Source: Clonostachys chloroleuca (taxonomy: Eukaryota; Ascomycota; Sordariomycetes; Hypocreales; Bionectriaceae). From it: a stretch of DNA of 64,000 nucleotides. Made by a program: the position numbers and the translations under genes. Where the stretch lies: positions 26,288,001 to 26,352,000 of the forward strand of contig JBANAY010000003.1 of NCBI GenBank assembly GCA_037952775.1, written 5' to 3'. Shown piece by piece: positions 22,752 through 34,101 of this stretch. The notes beneath the pieces were generated by a model that made no database searches, was not told the DNA's origin, and saw only the letters and a program-made list of their open reading frames with translations. Numbering within the stretch: the first letter of the stretch is position 1; each line of letters opens with the position of its first letter.

Positions 22752-24146
22752 ATGCCCCTTCTATCCCCAGACCTCGGGTGTCCCCCTCCACGCCGACATT
22801 CCAAAGTCAGAGATATGCTAATACGTGGGAAAGACGACACATTGGTTGCTTCATGGAAGCTGCTTCTGGAACAGCTCAGATCTGAGATCGAGCTCACCCT
22901 TAGGGCTGGACCAGCAATCTTCCCTTCGCTTCATTTCGACGATCTCAAGAACAAATCCTGGGCCAAGGACTTCTCCTGCCAGCTTCGGAGAAGTGGCGGA
23001 GGTGTAATACGCGGAGTAATCTCCGAGAGCGAGGCTAGAACATGGAATAGCGAGCTTCAGGCTTACCTCGCAGGCGACGATTCACTTGCCAGCAGCTCTG
23101 CACAGGACCCTCAACTCTACGATGTCTACTGGTCTCCAGCGCAGGTCAAATGCCGAGCTCACCCAAATGTCCTAGCTTCACAAAAGTTTCTGATGAGTAT
23201 TTGGAGCTCGTCCAATCACACGGCCGCTATTTCACACAATTTCTCCCTCAGCTATGCAGACCGTATTCGCTATAGGAAACCCTCAGACTCGAGCTTTCTT
23301 CTGAGGCCTTCCATTGAGGGAGACAGTGCTGATCGCTGGTGCCCAGATGATTCTCGTGAAGCATTTACTTACAAGAAAATCTGGGAGGGGAACTGGCAAA
23401 ATTATGACCCGTGGGACAGCACCACGAGGATCCAGACCCCGAAGCACTCTGCTCAGAACCGCAATTCGAGCTCAATGTTTCGCATGTTTCAAGGATGGCT
23501 TCCTCTGAGCCCTCTCCCCGAAGGCCAGGGCTCGCTGCGTCTGTGTCCGATGCTCCAAACCACCACTGCCTATGTGCTGCTTCGCCCTCTCTTCTCCCCA
23601 ATCAATTCCTCTCCCACCTCCCCGGAATTCTTGTCGGCGCAGAATTGGACCTTGACTCCTCCGGGTTCATCTTCCATCCCTCCCGCCTCCTCTTATAGGC
23701 AGGAGCTAAGCAACGCCCTACACCCGCATCTTCAGCTCTCCAAGACCATGGTTCACATCCCGACCCTCAACCCCGGAGATTATTTTGTCTGGCACTGCGA
23801 CTCAATCCACTCAATTGAGCACTCCAAAGGTGCAGGGGGTGGCGATGCTGCCATCATGTACCTCCCAGTCTGCCCGCTGACAGAGTCAAACGCCCTGTAT
23901 CTCGCCCGCCAGCGCAAGGCGTTTCTCCTGGGACAGCCCGGACCAGACCTGGCCAACTGTGGAAAAGGAGAGAGCATCCTCATGGATCGCCCGGGAGTCC
24001 AGGAGGTCAACGAAGTGGGAGGAGAGAGGGGACTTCGCGCCATGGGATTGTTGCCCTGGGACGAGGACGCCGCGGCCGATGATCTGGAGGAGGATCTTTT
24101 GGAGACGGCGAACAACATCTTATTTCCCGACAGGTATCAAAATTAG
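22752..24146 (+). CDS. DUF1479 family protein (predicted Fe(II)/2OG oxygenase, YbiU-like)
   Basis: Single exon, 464 residues, matching the usual length of fungal DUF1479 proteins. Family landmarks are the N-terminal helix WKLLLEQLRSEIEL, RRSGGGVIRGVISESEA, YWSPAQVKCRAHPN, the cupin-like MVHIPTLNPGDYFVWHCD and IHSIEHSKG. The HxD pair, His348-Asp350, is consistent with an iron-binding jelly-roll. Bacterial and fungal members are presumed oxygenases of unknown substrate. The ATG at 22752 is the first in frame; a second Met at MLIRGK is an alternative start. It is the second putative 2OG-type oxygenase within 6.5 kb, separated from the first by two unrelated genes. Confidence 0.85.
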   Translation: MPLLSPDLGCPPPRRHSKVRDMLIRGKDDTLVASWKLLLEQLRSEIELTLRAGPAIFPSLHFDDLKNKSWAKDFSCQLRRSGGGVIRGVISESEARTWNSELQAYLAGDDSLASSSAQDPQLYDVYWSPAQVKCRAHPNVLASQKFLMSIWSSSNHTAAISHNFSLSYADRIRYRKPSDSSFLLRPSIEGDSADRWCPDDSREAFTYKKIWEGNWQNYDPWDSTTRIQTPKHSAQNRNSSSMFRMFQGWLPLSPLPEGQGSLRLCPMLQTTTAYVLLRPLFSPINSSPTSPEFLSAQNWTLTPPGSSSIPPASSYRQELSNALHPHLQLSKTMVHIPTLNPGDYFVWHCDSIHSIEHSKGAGGGDAAIMYLPVCPLTESNALYLARQRKAFLLGQPGPDLANCGKGESILMDRPGVQEVNEVGGERGLRAMGLLPWDEDAAADDLEEDLLETANNILFPDRYQN

Positions 24147-24584
24147 GTTGACTCAGGAAAAATTGTGTATCTAATAGTAATGTCATTTAATTGCACTTCT
24201 AGTTAGTTAATTTGGAATATTCATCAAGGCTTGGGACAATCTCAAGGAAGTGCGGAAGTTCAGAGAATTCTTCTCATGGTTGTAAAATTGTACAGAAATG
24301 ATTATAGCCGACTGGATTCAGCAGCCAAAGACGCATAATACAACACAGCCTTGTATCGTTTCACAATCCCGATCGGATCTTCACACTGTGGCAATGAAAC
24401 GATCGTCCCCTCCCTCCACTTTTCTTGCAACCTTCTTTCCTCTCTGCATCATCTTTTATTTTTAAGAAAGCTCTGACCCTCCATCAAACTGACCCCGGAC
24501 TGATATTCTCTTGGCTAATACCATGGCAAGCCAGGGATCAATAAGTGTCTGCAGATCGAGCACGTGGTCGTTCGCCAATGCGCT
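24147..24584. other. Convergent 3' intergenic region
   Basis: 440 bp between converging stops. It is AT-rich after 24147 with T-rich blocks near 24420-24465. No gene seen. Confidence 0.5.
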
Positions 24585-25441
24585 TTATTTAGCCTTTGAG
24601 CTCTCGTAGTCCTTCTGGGTCTCGGCGTACTTGTCGCTGAGCTCGCTGTACGCCTTGTTGAGCTGCTCGCTCTGCTTCTTGAGGTTCTGGAGGTCCTGCT
24701 CCTTCTTCTCGAGCTTCTGCTTGAGGGACGCCAGCTCGCCGGGCTTGCCGGCGACGGCGAGCTTCTCGCTCTGGACGGTGTCGGACTTGGTGGTGCCCTC
24801 GTAGGACTTGACCTTCTCCTCGAGGCGCATGACCTCGAGGATCATGACGTAGGTGCGGTTGAGGATGAGGGAGAGGAATAGGGTGAAGCCGCAGAGGTAC
24901 ATGTTGCGCTGGGAGTAGAACTTGCGGGCCTGGACCTCGAGACGCTCATGGCCCATGACGCCGGCACTGGTTAAAGAGATGCTCTGTTAGCAGGGTGGCT
25001 TTCTAGCTGGGGTGGGGATTGGTGATGGTGACATGTGTGTGAAGCTGGTGTGACGTACCCTCCCTTATTAGCATTCTCCGTAGCGGCAATGAGCTCGATC
25101 TGGACGCGATACACCCGGTTGACGCTGTCGAGGAAGAGGATGAGAATGAAGACGAAACAGATCTTCATCCAGTACTGGATCTTGGCGACAAGGGGGCTCT
25201 CGGAGATGAAGCTTTGGAGGTTTTTGTTAGCCTATACGTGTGTTGGAGCCCGGAATAGGGTTAGGGACATACGTAAAGATTTTGCGCTTGAGGGTAAAGG
25301 GGAGGGGGACGATGAGGAGCATGAACAGGGCCATCTCCAGCATCAGGAGCATAAACACCTGTCGTCGGTTAGCAAGGAGCGTCCGCCTCTGGGCCGGGCA
25401 AGCGTGGTGGGCAAGCATACGAGAGTGTAGTAGAGCGTCAT
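24585..25441 (-). CDS. BAP31/YET-like endoplasmic reticulum transmembrane protein
   Basis: Four exons on the minus strand: 25441-25421, 25358-25273, 25211-25059 and 24966-24585, 213 residues (yeast Yet3 is 203). The spliced N-terminus MTLYYTLVFMLLMLEMAL is the family start, followed by two more membrane segments (MKICFVFILILFLDSVNRVY and YLCGFTLFLSLILNRTY) and a long cytoplasmic coiled coil rich in Lys, Glu and Gln. BAP31/Yet proteins act in ER protein sorting and export. The first coding exon is only 21 nt. The protein ends KDYESSKAK; it lacks a clear C-terminal KKXX retrieval signal. Confidence 0.9.
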
Positions 25442-26054
25442 GGTGAAGGCGGGGCTGGATCTACCAGCGACGAACGCGGATAATTGATCGGTGCTCTCGA
25501 GGTGCTAAGGACGAGAAGCGTGCGGATTGGAAGTTTTGTGGTTGTTGGCAGAAACTGATGTGAAATCGGAAAGAGATGGTGGGAATGGCGTTGTCTCAGA
25601 AGCTTGCGTGAGGCTGGAGGCTTTTGTAGGAGCTCGTCCGGGCAGGCATGCAAAGGCCACCACCTGAGGCCAGATCAACAACGTCATCGCCAGTGGTGGC
25701 TGAAGCTGTCGAGGTGGGGCAAGATGGTCCCACCAGCGAGCTGCTACCAGGCAACTAGCGCTGGTGGGCACTTGCCTGCTGGGTCCGGCACCTCTACCCT
25801 GTGTGAGTACTTGGCAGCCGGGCCCAGAAGCAGAGGCCACGACAACCGACAGCTTGAACCTTGTTGAACAGCACAGCAAGTTTGGATTTAGCATGTTGGC
25901 CACAACATACCACGCAATATCAAGTCAATCTACAGCAAACTGGCCTTTCTAATTATACAGAATTGTCTAAATTAACAAAAGTGAACGATAAAACTATATT
26001 TAAAAACCTAGTACGGGGAAACACCTTATTATATATAAAAAGCCAGAGGTCTTC
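25442..26054. other. Intergenic between BAP31-like gene and KMT6
   Basis: About 610 bp: the BAP31-like promoter, then an AT-rich stretch at about 25910-26040 with TATATAAA-like sequence just beyond the KMT6 stop. Likely KMT6 3' UTR and polyadenylation region. Small ORFs are not supported. Confidence 0.5.
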
Positions 26055-29000
26055 TCACTGCGGGCTGTTGTCCGTGGCACGGCGCCTTCTCCCAGAGCCC
26101 AAGGCATACACTTCATCGTCCTTGAACTTGGCTGGTCGCCTTCGCTTCCGAGTGGACTTCTCTCTCCTGTCGTAGTCATCTTCGCTCTCGTCGTCTTCGT
26201 CTTGGGATGACCCTTCATCGTCCTCGTCGCCCGATGACTCGCCTCCCTCCATCTCAGACTCTTGTTCATCGCTATCGCTGATGACCTTGTGCTGGCTGAG
26301 CCGCGGCCTCTTGGCCTTGGGTTCTTCTGCCAAGGCCGAGCTCTCAGACTGTGAGGTGGAAGTCTCCCGCCCAGGGGCGCGTGGCCGTTGTGTCTCCTTG
26401 CTGGATTTCGCCGGCCTGCGAGTGGTTACCTTTGGCGCTGCACCGTTGCTCGACCCTCCCTTCCCATTGCGCGACCGACGTGCTTGCCGCGCTGTCTCCG
26501 CAGATCCGCCCCTGTTCTTCTTGCGGGGACTTCTATTGTTCTCCGAACTCGGTGCATATTCCTCTTCTGTATCCTCTGATTCAGCACGCTTTCGCTTGAG
26601 GCTTGGTCGCTCTGGCTCTTCCATTGGGAAATCCTCATCTGATTCCGAGTTGCTGGCCTCGTCGGAGCTGTGATTGCTGCTCTCGTCATCCTCGTCCTCC
26701 TCATCCTCATCCTCATCATCGTCCTGTTTTCGCTTCTTTCTCCTCTTTGCTTTGTCTGAGCCAAGACCGAAGTCCTCGCCGTAGTCGAAAAGAAGTTCTT
26801 CCCACGGCTTGATGTTGCGCTTTGCACGGAAAGAGATGCGGAAACATCCGTTGACTAGCAAGATCTTTGGGGTGACATTGCATTTTTGACTACTGCCATC
26901 CGCGTGGTTGACGTAACGGCTCAAGTTTCCGTACCTCGCTCCATCGATCCAAACATTGCATTCTTTCAGAAGGGTAAAGTTAAAGGAGAGAGGTTTCGTC
27001 CCATCGAATAGATTTTGCCTCCTGATATATCGACGATCTCCCTCCTCACCAGACACCAGTTCGCCGACGTATTCAATGATGAATTCATCTTTGCGAATAG
27101 CTTCGGAGGAGTAAAGACCATAGCCATGGAACTGACTTTTCCCCAACACGAGATCTTTTGTAGAGCCGCGTTGCAACGAACAGTTCTGGCATCCAGTGGC
27201 GAGCAACTCCGTCTTCCGCGCATTCTTGGGATCTGCACGTTCGAAAGCGCCACAAGAATGGCACAGGTCAGGGTCGCACTCCCGGTTCAGCTGGACACAG
27301 ATGCATTCCTCGCCCTTCATGTGGCAAGGCTTACCGCGTAGACCGCAGTCGCATCCTGTGAATTTGTAGGCACAGTTCTCAACAGTGCACCCGCAAAACT
27401 TCTCACAGAAATGCCCCTTCTTGGCACAGGGGCATTTGTCGTTGCTTGGGGAGCACGGCCCGTCGTGGTCGCAGCCACGGAGGGCGCAAATATCATCAAT
27501 GTCTCGGTTAATATGATCCCAATTAGGTGTATGATACCTGCCCGCCCCGGGCCGTCGAGAAAGCTTATGTTCAAAACGGTTATACCAGGATAAGTTAGGG
27601 ACCTCGTCGTCTTCGTCCGAGTCATCGGCTTCTGTAACCCGTTCCACTGGTGCTTTGGGGAGTGAGATGCCGAGAGTCTGGTATTCCCGGTGAACCTCGA
27701 AACAGTCGCGGTCCAGCAGAACCGCGGCTTGGCATATTGGATCAGAGGAAATCAAGCTGCAGGAGGCAGACATGAAGATAGTGCGAAGAACATTTCGCTC
27801 TGCATCGGTCCATGTACTTTCAGAAACCCCATTCGCAACTGGGTTATAGGTGATGTAGCACTTGCGATCGCATGAAGGGCTTTCGAGTTGCGCTCCATTT
27901 GTCATCTTATTCCTGTTCTCCAGCATCTTCCGTCCGTTTTTTTCTGTGAGCCGGCGAGCCAGCCAACCCTTTTCAAGGGCAAATCGCTTTCTTTCATTGC
28001 CGTCCGTGAAGAAGCCATGTTCGCAGGAGTGTTTGAAACAGATTAAACAGCCCAAAGAGGAGTATGTTTGAAGGGTCGATTCCAACCCTTTGAAAGGAGT
28101 TTGAGGGCTCGATGGGGAAGACTCATCAGAATTATCATCAGAATCAACAAAAGCCTTGAGTTCTTTATCATAAAGCAACACCTCAAGAAGGCTAACCTCT
28201 CTGATTCTGATACCATGCCTAGTCTTCTCCTCCCCGAAAACACGTTTCCATGCTGCCTGAAAAGTAGTTCCGGCTTCAAAGTTCTCCACATCAAAGTCCT
28301 TTCTGACATGGGTAGTTTTGATAGCTTCGTATTGCTCGGTTGTCAGAGGCTTTTCAGGACCCTTTCTATGCAGCTGCAGGAGAAGTGTCCATTTATTCAC
28401 GTCAGGGAGCGCCAACTCTTTCAACCAAGATTCGAGGTACATCGCGATTGAAACAACCCTCTCATAGTGAATAATAGTAGGGCGTTTCTCGTCCAGTTTA
28501 ATGGAATCAAGCCCGTGGGAAGCCTCCGAATTATCAAGGTCCTTGATGTACCCTTTCCACTTCTTTTGCTTGCGAGGAGTGTCAAGATCGCCTTTGTGCG
28601 GATAAAATGCCATGGGAGTCTGGGGCGCTACAACGTTGTTACCAATCTGCACTGGGTGATTGAAATAACGTGGAACTTGCGCCTTGACGGTTTTGATTGG
28701 GGTTACCTTCAAGGCATCCCTCTGATCCTTGCGTTGGAGCTGTTTGTCCATATTCTACCCATAATAGTCAGCCTCGTGCAGATTGATCCTGGACACCTAG
28801 AAATTTTACCTTAATCTTGATCTTCAAATTCATCCCACCACTCTCAGGTGAAGGATCGTCAGAAAGCGCGCCAAAAAGGTCCTTGCCTGTATGTACACGT
28901 CGATCGACCACCGTCGTCGATTCGACCGTGTACCTAGCTAGTTGATCGTGCGTCTTTCCCATCTCCTTCTTATATTCACCCAAGCGCGCAATAATGACTG

Positions 29001-29244
29001 GTAAAGGTAGCATCTTATGCGGCGCGGATTTGGATGAGGAACCCAGAGCGGTCACCTTAGATCTCGAAACACCATCCGACGTCCCATTAATTCCGTAGGT
29101 CTGCTGTGGCTTCGGCTTCTTGGGTGACTTTCTGGGCGACTTTATTGGGGAGGCCTTGGGCGAGTTTTGAGGGCGCATGCGACTGCCCAAATCCGCGCCA
29201 TGCTTGGCAGGCGACGCGGTCTTGCCCTCACGAGTCATGATCAA
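26055..29244 (-). CDS. KMT6: Histone H3K27 methyltransferase, EZH2/KMT6 type (PRC2 catalytic subunit)
   Basis: Two exons on the minus strand, 29244-28810 and 28754-26055, joined across a 55-bp GTAAAA..TAG intron, 1044 residues. Nuclear; trimethylates H3 Lys27 as the catalytic subunit of PRC2. The pre-SET CXC cysteine cluster starts near residue 568 (CALRGCDHDGPC, CPCAKKGHFCEKFCGC, CDCGLRGKPCH). The SET domain runs about 675-805: GYGLYS, EYVGEL, a divergent YVNHADGSSQKC in place of NHSxxPNC, and FDYGEDF at about 801. The N-terminus is Lys/Pro/Ser-rich and basic. Unlike animal EZH2, about 240 residues follow SET, alternating acidic tracts with basic, NLS-like patches. The alternative start at 29238 differs by two residues. 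Confidence 0.93.
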
Positions 29245-31601
29245 TGGTTTTCAGAAGCAATCGAGCAAACCAAAAATCTCAACGGCGAAGAAGAAGAAAA
29301 GCCCAGTATGAAGGTTGGACCAAAAATTATGTCCGCAAATTGGTCCTCAAGCCGCCCAGCAATGCCAGATCTTGCAGTTTGTTCTGGCTTGGCTCTTGAA
29401 AACACAATTCTGCGAGAGCTCAAGTAAATCCAATACTTATATTGGTATGGAGATGAATCAAGTATCCTCCAGCTCAATGGTGCCTCTGCACGCTAGATAA
29501 GCATTGCATACTGTTGTTCTGTCCCCCTGTAAATTCAAACCGGATGCGCGACACGTGTGTAAACACGACCCAGAGGCGCCACGGTAAACCAAGCGGGAAA
29601 ATACTAAAAAGTACAGAAAAATAAAGTGCAAAGAAAAGAAGGATTAAAGGGAATGTCGAGCGCAGCTGGTCGGCGCAGAGCCGTCAGGATTATTCAATGG
29701 CCTTGGACGACCTGTTTCTCGAGATACGATTCGGGCGAAGGTTAATCACCTGGAAGCGCATCGGGATGCGAGTTGAATTTGGGCTTATGTAATCCTAATT
29801 TCCAACTCAACGCGCCGCATCACTCAAACGCGCGATCGGGCGCAAGATCTGACTCGTTTACCCAGTTGGCCCAGACTAACGCGTCAAAAGAATCAGGAAT
29901 TCATGAAACCTATTATGCTTCTCATCATATGGCATTGGCGAGTTTGATTACTAACTGCATGATGCGAAACCCGGAGCATCCTTGTGGAGGCCTGCAGAGA
30001 ACATCGAGCATGCAGTCCCTCCAGCTCCACATTCAACATTAACCCTGAGCGCGTTGGCTGCCATGTGCATGTAAAAGCATGGGCTTTGTCGAATCCGATC
30101 ACGCTGATCCACAGGCGCCAATTCGAGGACCAGAGCAAAACTCAAAGGGGAGCCTAGCAAGTGGGTGACATAAGATATTGCACACCAAATGGTACTTTGA
30201 TCTCCCATTTCACTAAATGCTTCACCTTTATAGACTAATAACCCAGTAATAAATATACAATATACCCTCATTAAAGACAATAGTTTAATATTTAGACCTA
30301 TAAGAATTATTATGTAGTTTTAATTTAATATTTTGATCGGATTTAGCTGTTAGACGAGGATTGAAAACGCCTATGATTTGCGTGTGCAATGTTTTATGTC
30401 ACCCGGTTGCCTAGATGACGAAAGTGAACAGTGGGCCAGGTGTGAAGTATATCAATTGAACATCGTCATCAGAGTCCAAATCTCTAGCCTACCGTCCGCA
30501 TTAGGTCTAGGCTTTTCAGTGACAGACCTCGAATTACGTTGCTGACGGCCAATCCGGAGCAGCCATTGGAGAACTGCAGGCCTGGAGAAGATGTTCGAAG
30601 CCCAGCCGATCACTGGGTCTTGGGAATGCCGGCCCCGATCAATGTCTTAACCATGTAGAGGCATGAACGACATCAGGTCAGGAACGGACAACAGACCAGA
30701 GCGCTTCGCTAGGCACATATCGATTTTCATATGCGATAGGGGTTCTTGTGATGGTAGCCCTCATCTTGCAGTCGCGAAGAGAGTTTACCACCTCCCGTTT
30801 TCACAAAAACATTATGGGCTCAGAGTACCTCTCAATAGCTCGCTGAGTAGCACGATTTTCGTGTTAAGATGGTGGTACATACTTGGCACCGACGTAGGTC
30901 GGTGTTCGTGATAGGCGACTTCGGCTTGAGAGAGATTGAGGCGACGCTAGAATCAGGTAGCTTAGTAGGTACCTAGTACCGTAGAACAGGCTGTTTGAGG
31001 ATTGTCGCATTCATGCCTCAGTTTGGATACGTCGCATCGGAAACAACAGATATCACTACGCGATTCGAAACATCATCTCCACGTTTCGAGTGATTTCTTT
31101 TTCCTCTACCCGGAACGCGGACTGAAGTACGAAAGCCACTCTCCTCCCACTGTGGCTTCCGCTGTTAAATGTGATGTGATGTGATGATCTCGAGGTAGCG
31201 GGTACACTTCTCGGCACAGAGACTAATCACACTGCCAACTGAGCTAGAATGCGAATGAGCCCACCAACCGCTTTAGGCTCTGGTTGGACGAAAGATGACG
31301 TAGCTGACCCCCCAGCAGAGGATCCTGCCACTCTTCACGCCAGAGCGAAGCATCACTACCTGACCTCATAAGCATCTATTAAATCTTGCCATTTCCCGTG
31401 CGTTTCCGCCTCTCCATCTCCAACCTCCCAGATCCCAAAACTTCTCCTTCGCGCAACACCCCAGATTGATCCTCCGACTGGACTCTCCAATTCTATCCTT
31501 TCGCTGCTTCGCATCCTCTTTTGCTCCACTTGCAGTGCTGATCACCCAGGACAACCCACTCGTCCTCGTAACATCTCGCGACAACAACACTCATCACCAT
31601 C
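29245..31601. other. Long divergent intergenic region between KMT6 and PIL1
   Basis: 2.36 kb with no supported gene. It includes an AT-rich island at about 30220-30345 that contrasts with its surroundings, a TAGGTACCTAGTACC palindromic patch near 30967-30980, and a C/T-rich PIL1 promoter/leader from about 31380. Small ORFs show no family match. Confidence 0.55.
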
Positions 31602-32915
31602 ATGCATCGCACATATTCCATGCGCCAGACAAGGGCGCCTACTGCCTCTCAATTACAGGTTTGTCAATGTCCCAGATATTCTCCGATCCCTCAGGGCAAT
31701 GCTGACCGCTTTGGTGTAGAACCCACCGCCACCTCCGTCCTCCACCAAGTCCGGCCGTATCTTCAAGGGCAGCCTGGGTATGCTTGTTATTGTATCGTCA
31801 ACCCCAAATACACCCTACTAATTGGTTACATTCAGGCCATGCACTTCGTCGCAATGCTGGTGGTGCCTTCGGGCCCGACCTCTCCAAGAAGCTGTCGCAG
31901 CTCGTCAAGATGGAAAAGAATGTGATGCGAAGTATGGAGCAGGTCGCAAAGGAGCGTATGGAGGTAGCTGTAAGTCATACTCACACGTCTATTTCTCCTG
32001 CAGAGTATCCACCACATGACCTTTTCTCACTCTCGTATAGCAACAAATATCTCTGTGGGGAGAATCCGGCGACGAAGACGTTTCCGACGTTACCGACAAA
32101 TTGGGAGTGCTGCTATATGAGATTGGTGAACTTGAAGACCAATACGTTGACCGCTACGACCAATACCGTGTTACCGTCAAAAGTATCCGCAACATCGAGG
32201 CTTCAGTCCAGCCCAGCCGTGACCGTACGTTATAAACAATCGTACCATTTAACATGAGAAGTTGGTGCTAACTCAATGAGTAGGAAAGCAAAAGATCACC
32301 GACCAAATTGCCCAGCTGAAATATAAGGAACCCAACTCTCCCAAGATTGTCGTTTTAGAGCAGGAATTGGTTCGCGCTGAAGCCGAATCCCTCGTCGCCG
32401 AAGCCCAGCTGTCCAACATTACTCGAGAAAAGATCAAGGCAGCTTACACATACCAATTCGACGCCCTCCGTGAGCATTGCGAAAAGGTCGCCGTCATTGC
32501 CGGGTATGGAAAGCACCTTCTCGAGCTCATTGACGACACGCCGGTCACTCCAGGTGAGACTCGCGCGGCCTACGACGGATACGAAGCTAGTAAAGCTATC
32601 ATTCAAGACTGCGAAGATGCTCTCACAAACTGGGTGACTGCCAACGCTGCCGTATCTTCCAAGCTCTCTACCCGCTCCCGCACCCTGTCCCAGCGCAGGC
32701 GATCCAATATCAATGCCCGAAATGAGGGTCATGATTTGTCGGCTCAAGATGCCCCTCTCAACGACGGCAGCTCATGGGTTGCACGCAGTGCTGATGTTGA
32801 AAGTGACGAGGAAGATGAAGATGAGGAGGAGGATCACCGCCACTCCATTCTTGGTAGCGATGGAGGTCTGAATGGGGAGAGCCGTGGCCGTACTCAGGAG
32901 GCTATCGTCGCCTAA
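31602..32915 (+). CDS. PIL1: Eisosome core component Pil1/Lsp1 (BAR-domain protein)
   Basis: Five exons: 31602-31658, 31720-31777, 31836-31969, 32041-32224 and 32284-32915, 354 residues. The spliced N-terminus MHRTYSMRQTRAPTASQL, then RIFKGSLGHALRRNAGGAFG, is the family signature, followed by the BAR-fold helices (DLSKKLSQLVKMEKNVMRSM, QQISLWGESG, LYEIGELEDQYVDRYDQYR, AYTYQFDALREHCEKVAVIAG). The tail is acidic (DEEDEDEEED). Pil1 self-assembles into plasma-membrane furrows (eisosomes) in ascomycetes and is phosphorylated by sphingolipid-regulated kinases. The first intron has a GTTTGT donor. All joins are phase-consistent. Confidence 0.95.
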
Positions 32916-33268
32916 GCGATCGCAATTCATGTCCCAAATAAAAAAAACTGCGGCGCTACGACGGCATATTAAGCGTGTTTAGGGGAGGTAATGACGATGA
33001 TTAGAAACCTTGGTGGATAGGGCAATGATGGAGTTCACGTTAAATGCGACTCGAGTAATGGGCTGTTTTGCTTATTCTATTTCTTTTTGGCTAAGAAGCT
33101 TTCCCCGTTAATGCCAGTAACTATTTCTTCATGTATAATACACTGAGATTCACAAGCGCATCTCGTTGCAGGTCATCATGTGACTCAGATTGGGGTTTGG
33201 ATGGGCAAGTGGCGGGCATAGATGCCGAGATTTTGTACTGCAGTATACAGGGTAAAGTCTCTAAGAAA
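32916..33268. other. Convergent 3' intergenic region
   Basis: About 350 bp between PIL1 and NAA38 stops; AT-rich with an A-run and AATAAA-like sequence near 32938. No gene. Confidence 0.5.
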
Positions 33269-33703
33269 TCAAATAATACCTGGAGCATTTCGAACTTGAC
33301 TAGCAAATTGCTCCAATTCCATTTTGATGATGTGGTGTCCAGGAACGACGACCAGACCAAGATATCTTGACGTCAGATCCATCGTAAGGGTTGCAGCAGG
33401 GCGGCCCGCTGCCTCTGCTGCCGCCGCCGCTGCCTCGCGCTGTTGTGCGGAGGGCTGCCGGTACTCAAAGGTCTGAGCAAGGACGACATTTTGATGCTAA
33501 AAATAACACGAGCAGAGTCAGTAAACATTCTGCGCCCTCCACTTCGCACCCGTGGGAAGAAATAGGACATGGTATATAGCAGGGAGTCTCACCTGATCTG
33601 TGCACTTGAAGGCTCCTCGGAAGATACGCCCATCCGTTATCAATATCCGAATGTCCTTGTTCAATAATGACCTTAGGTAATCCTGGCCTTCATCTTTCTC
33701 CAT
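33269..33703 (-). CDS. NAA38: LSM-fold NatC auxiliary subunit (Naa38/Mak31/LSMD1-like)
   Basis: Two exons on the minus strand, 33703-33593 and 33496-33269, 112 residues. It has an Sm/LSM fold: Sm1 in LLNKDIRILITDGRIFRGAF then KCTDQHQNVVLAQTFEY, and Sm2 in YLGLVVVPGHHIIKMEL. The VPGHHI Sm2 signature and the DGR-based Sm1 point to LSMD1/Naa38, the small subunit of the NatC N-terminal acetyltransferase, rather than a core LSM1-8 protein. An Ala-rich loop (EAAAAAAEAAG) separates the two halves. The intron (96 bp) interrupts Sm1. Alternative: another LSM-family protein. Confidence 0.8.
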
Positions 33704-34101
33704 TGCGACGGTGTGACCAGGCAGACATCAGCGATGATCAAGTTCGTAATTCAAGCCACAACAATGTGAGATGAGAGGTTGAGAGACTAGAATGAATGAC
33801 TGGCTCACAGCCAATAGATAAGCCACGATAAGAGCAGTTCAAGGATTTGTGGGCCGCGCATCGTGCGTCATAGTCGAAGGCCTCGAGGATTATGTAACTT
33901 GCATCAGCCTCACGAAGCTATGGACGGCTTATCATTCTCATAGCACCTTGGTCTCCTTATAGTGTGTGCCATTGAACGAACCATCGTCTCAAAAGAGACT
34001 TGGGGTCTCGCAATGGTAGCATTCTTTACGCCGTGAACCATCGACCCTCCCTTTTACATCCTTCAGCTCCTAAGGCTTGTATCTGAGGAGCCTCCTTCAC
34101 C
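33704..34101. other. Divergent promoter between NAA38 and RAD2
   Basis: 398 bp between start codons. No obvious TATA or known element; a GTCTCAAAAGAGAC-like inverted repeat lies near 33986-33999. Nothing coding. Confidence 0.45.

Noticed and set aside
17688..24146. Secondary-metabolite cluster around the oxygenases
   Set aside because: No backbone enzyme, transporter or pathway regulator; neighbours are housekeeping genes.
31055..31075. B-box-like GATTCGAAAC (possible tRNA)
   Set aside because: No A box or cloverleaf arms around it.
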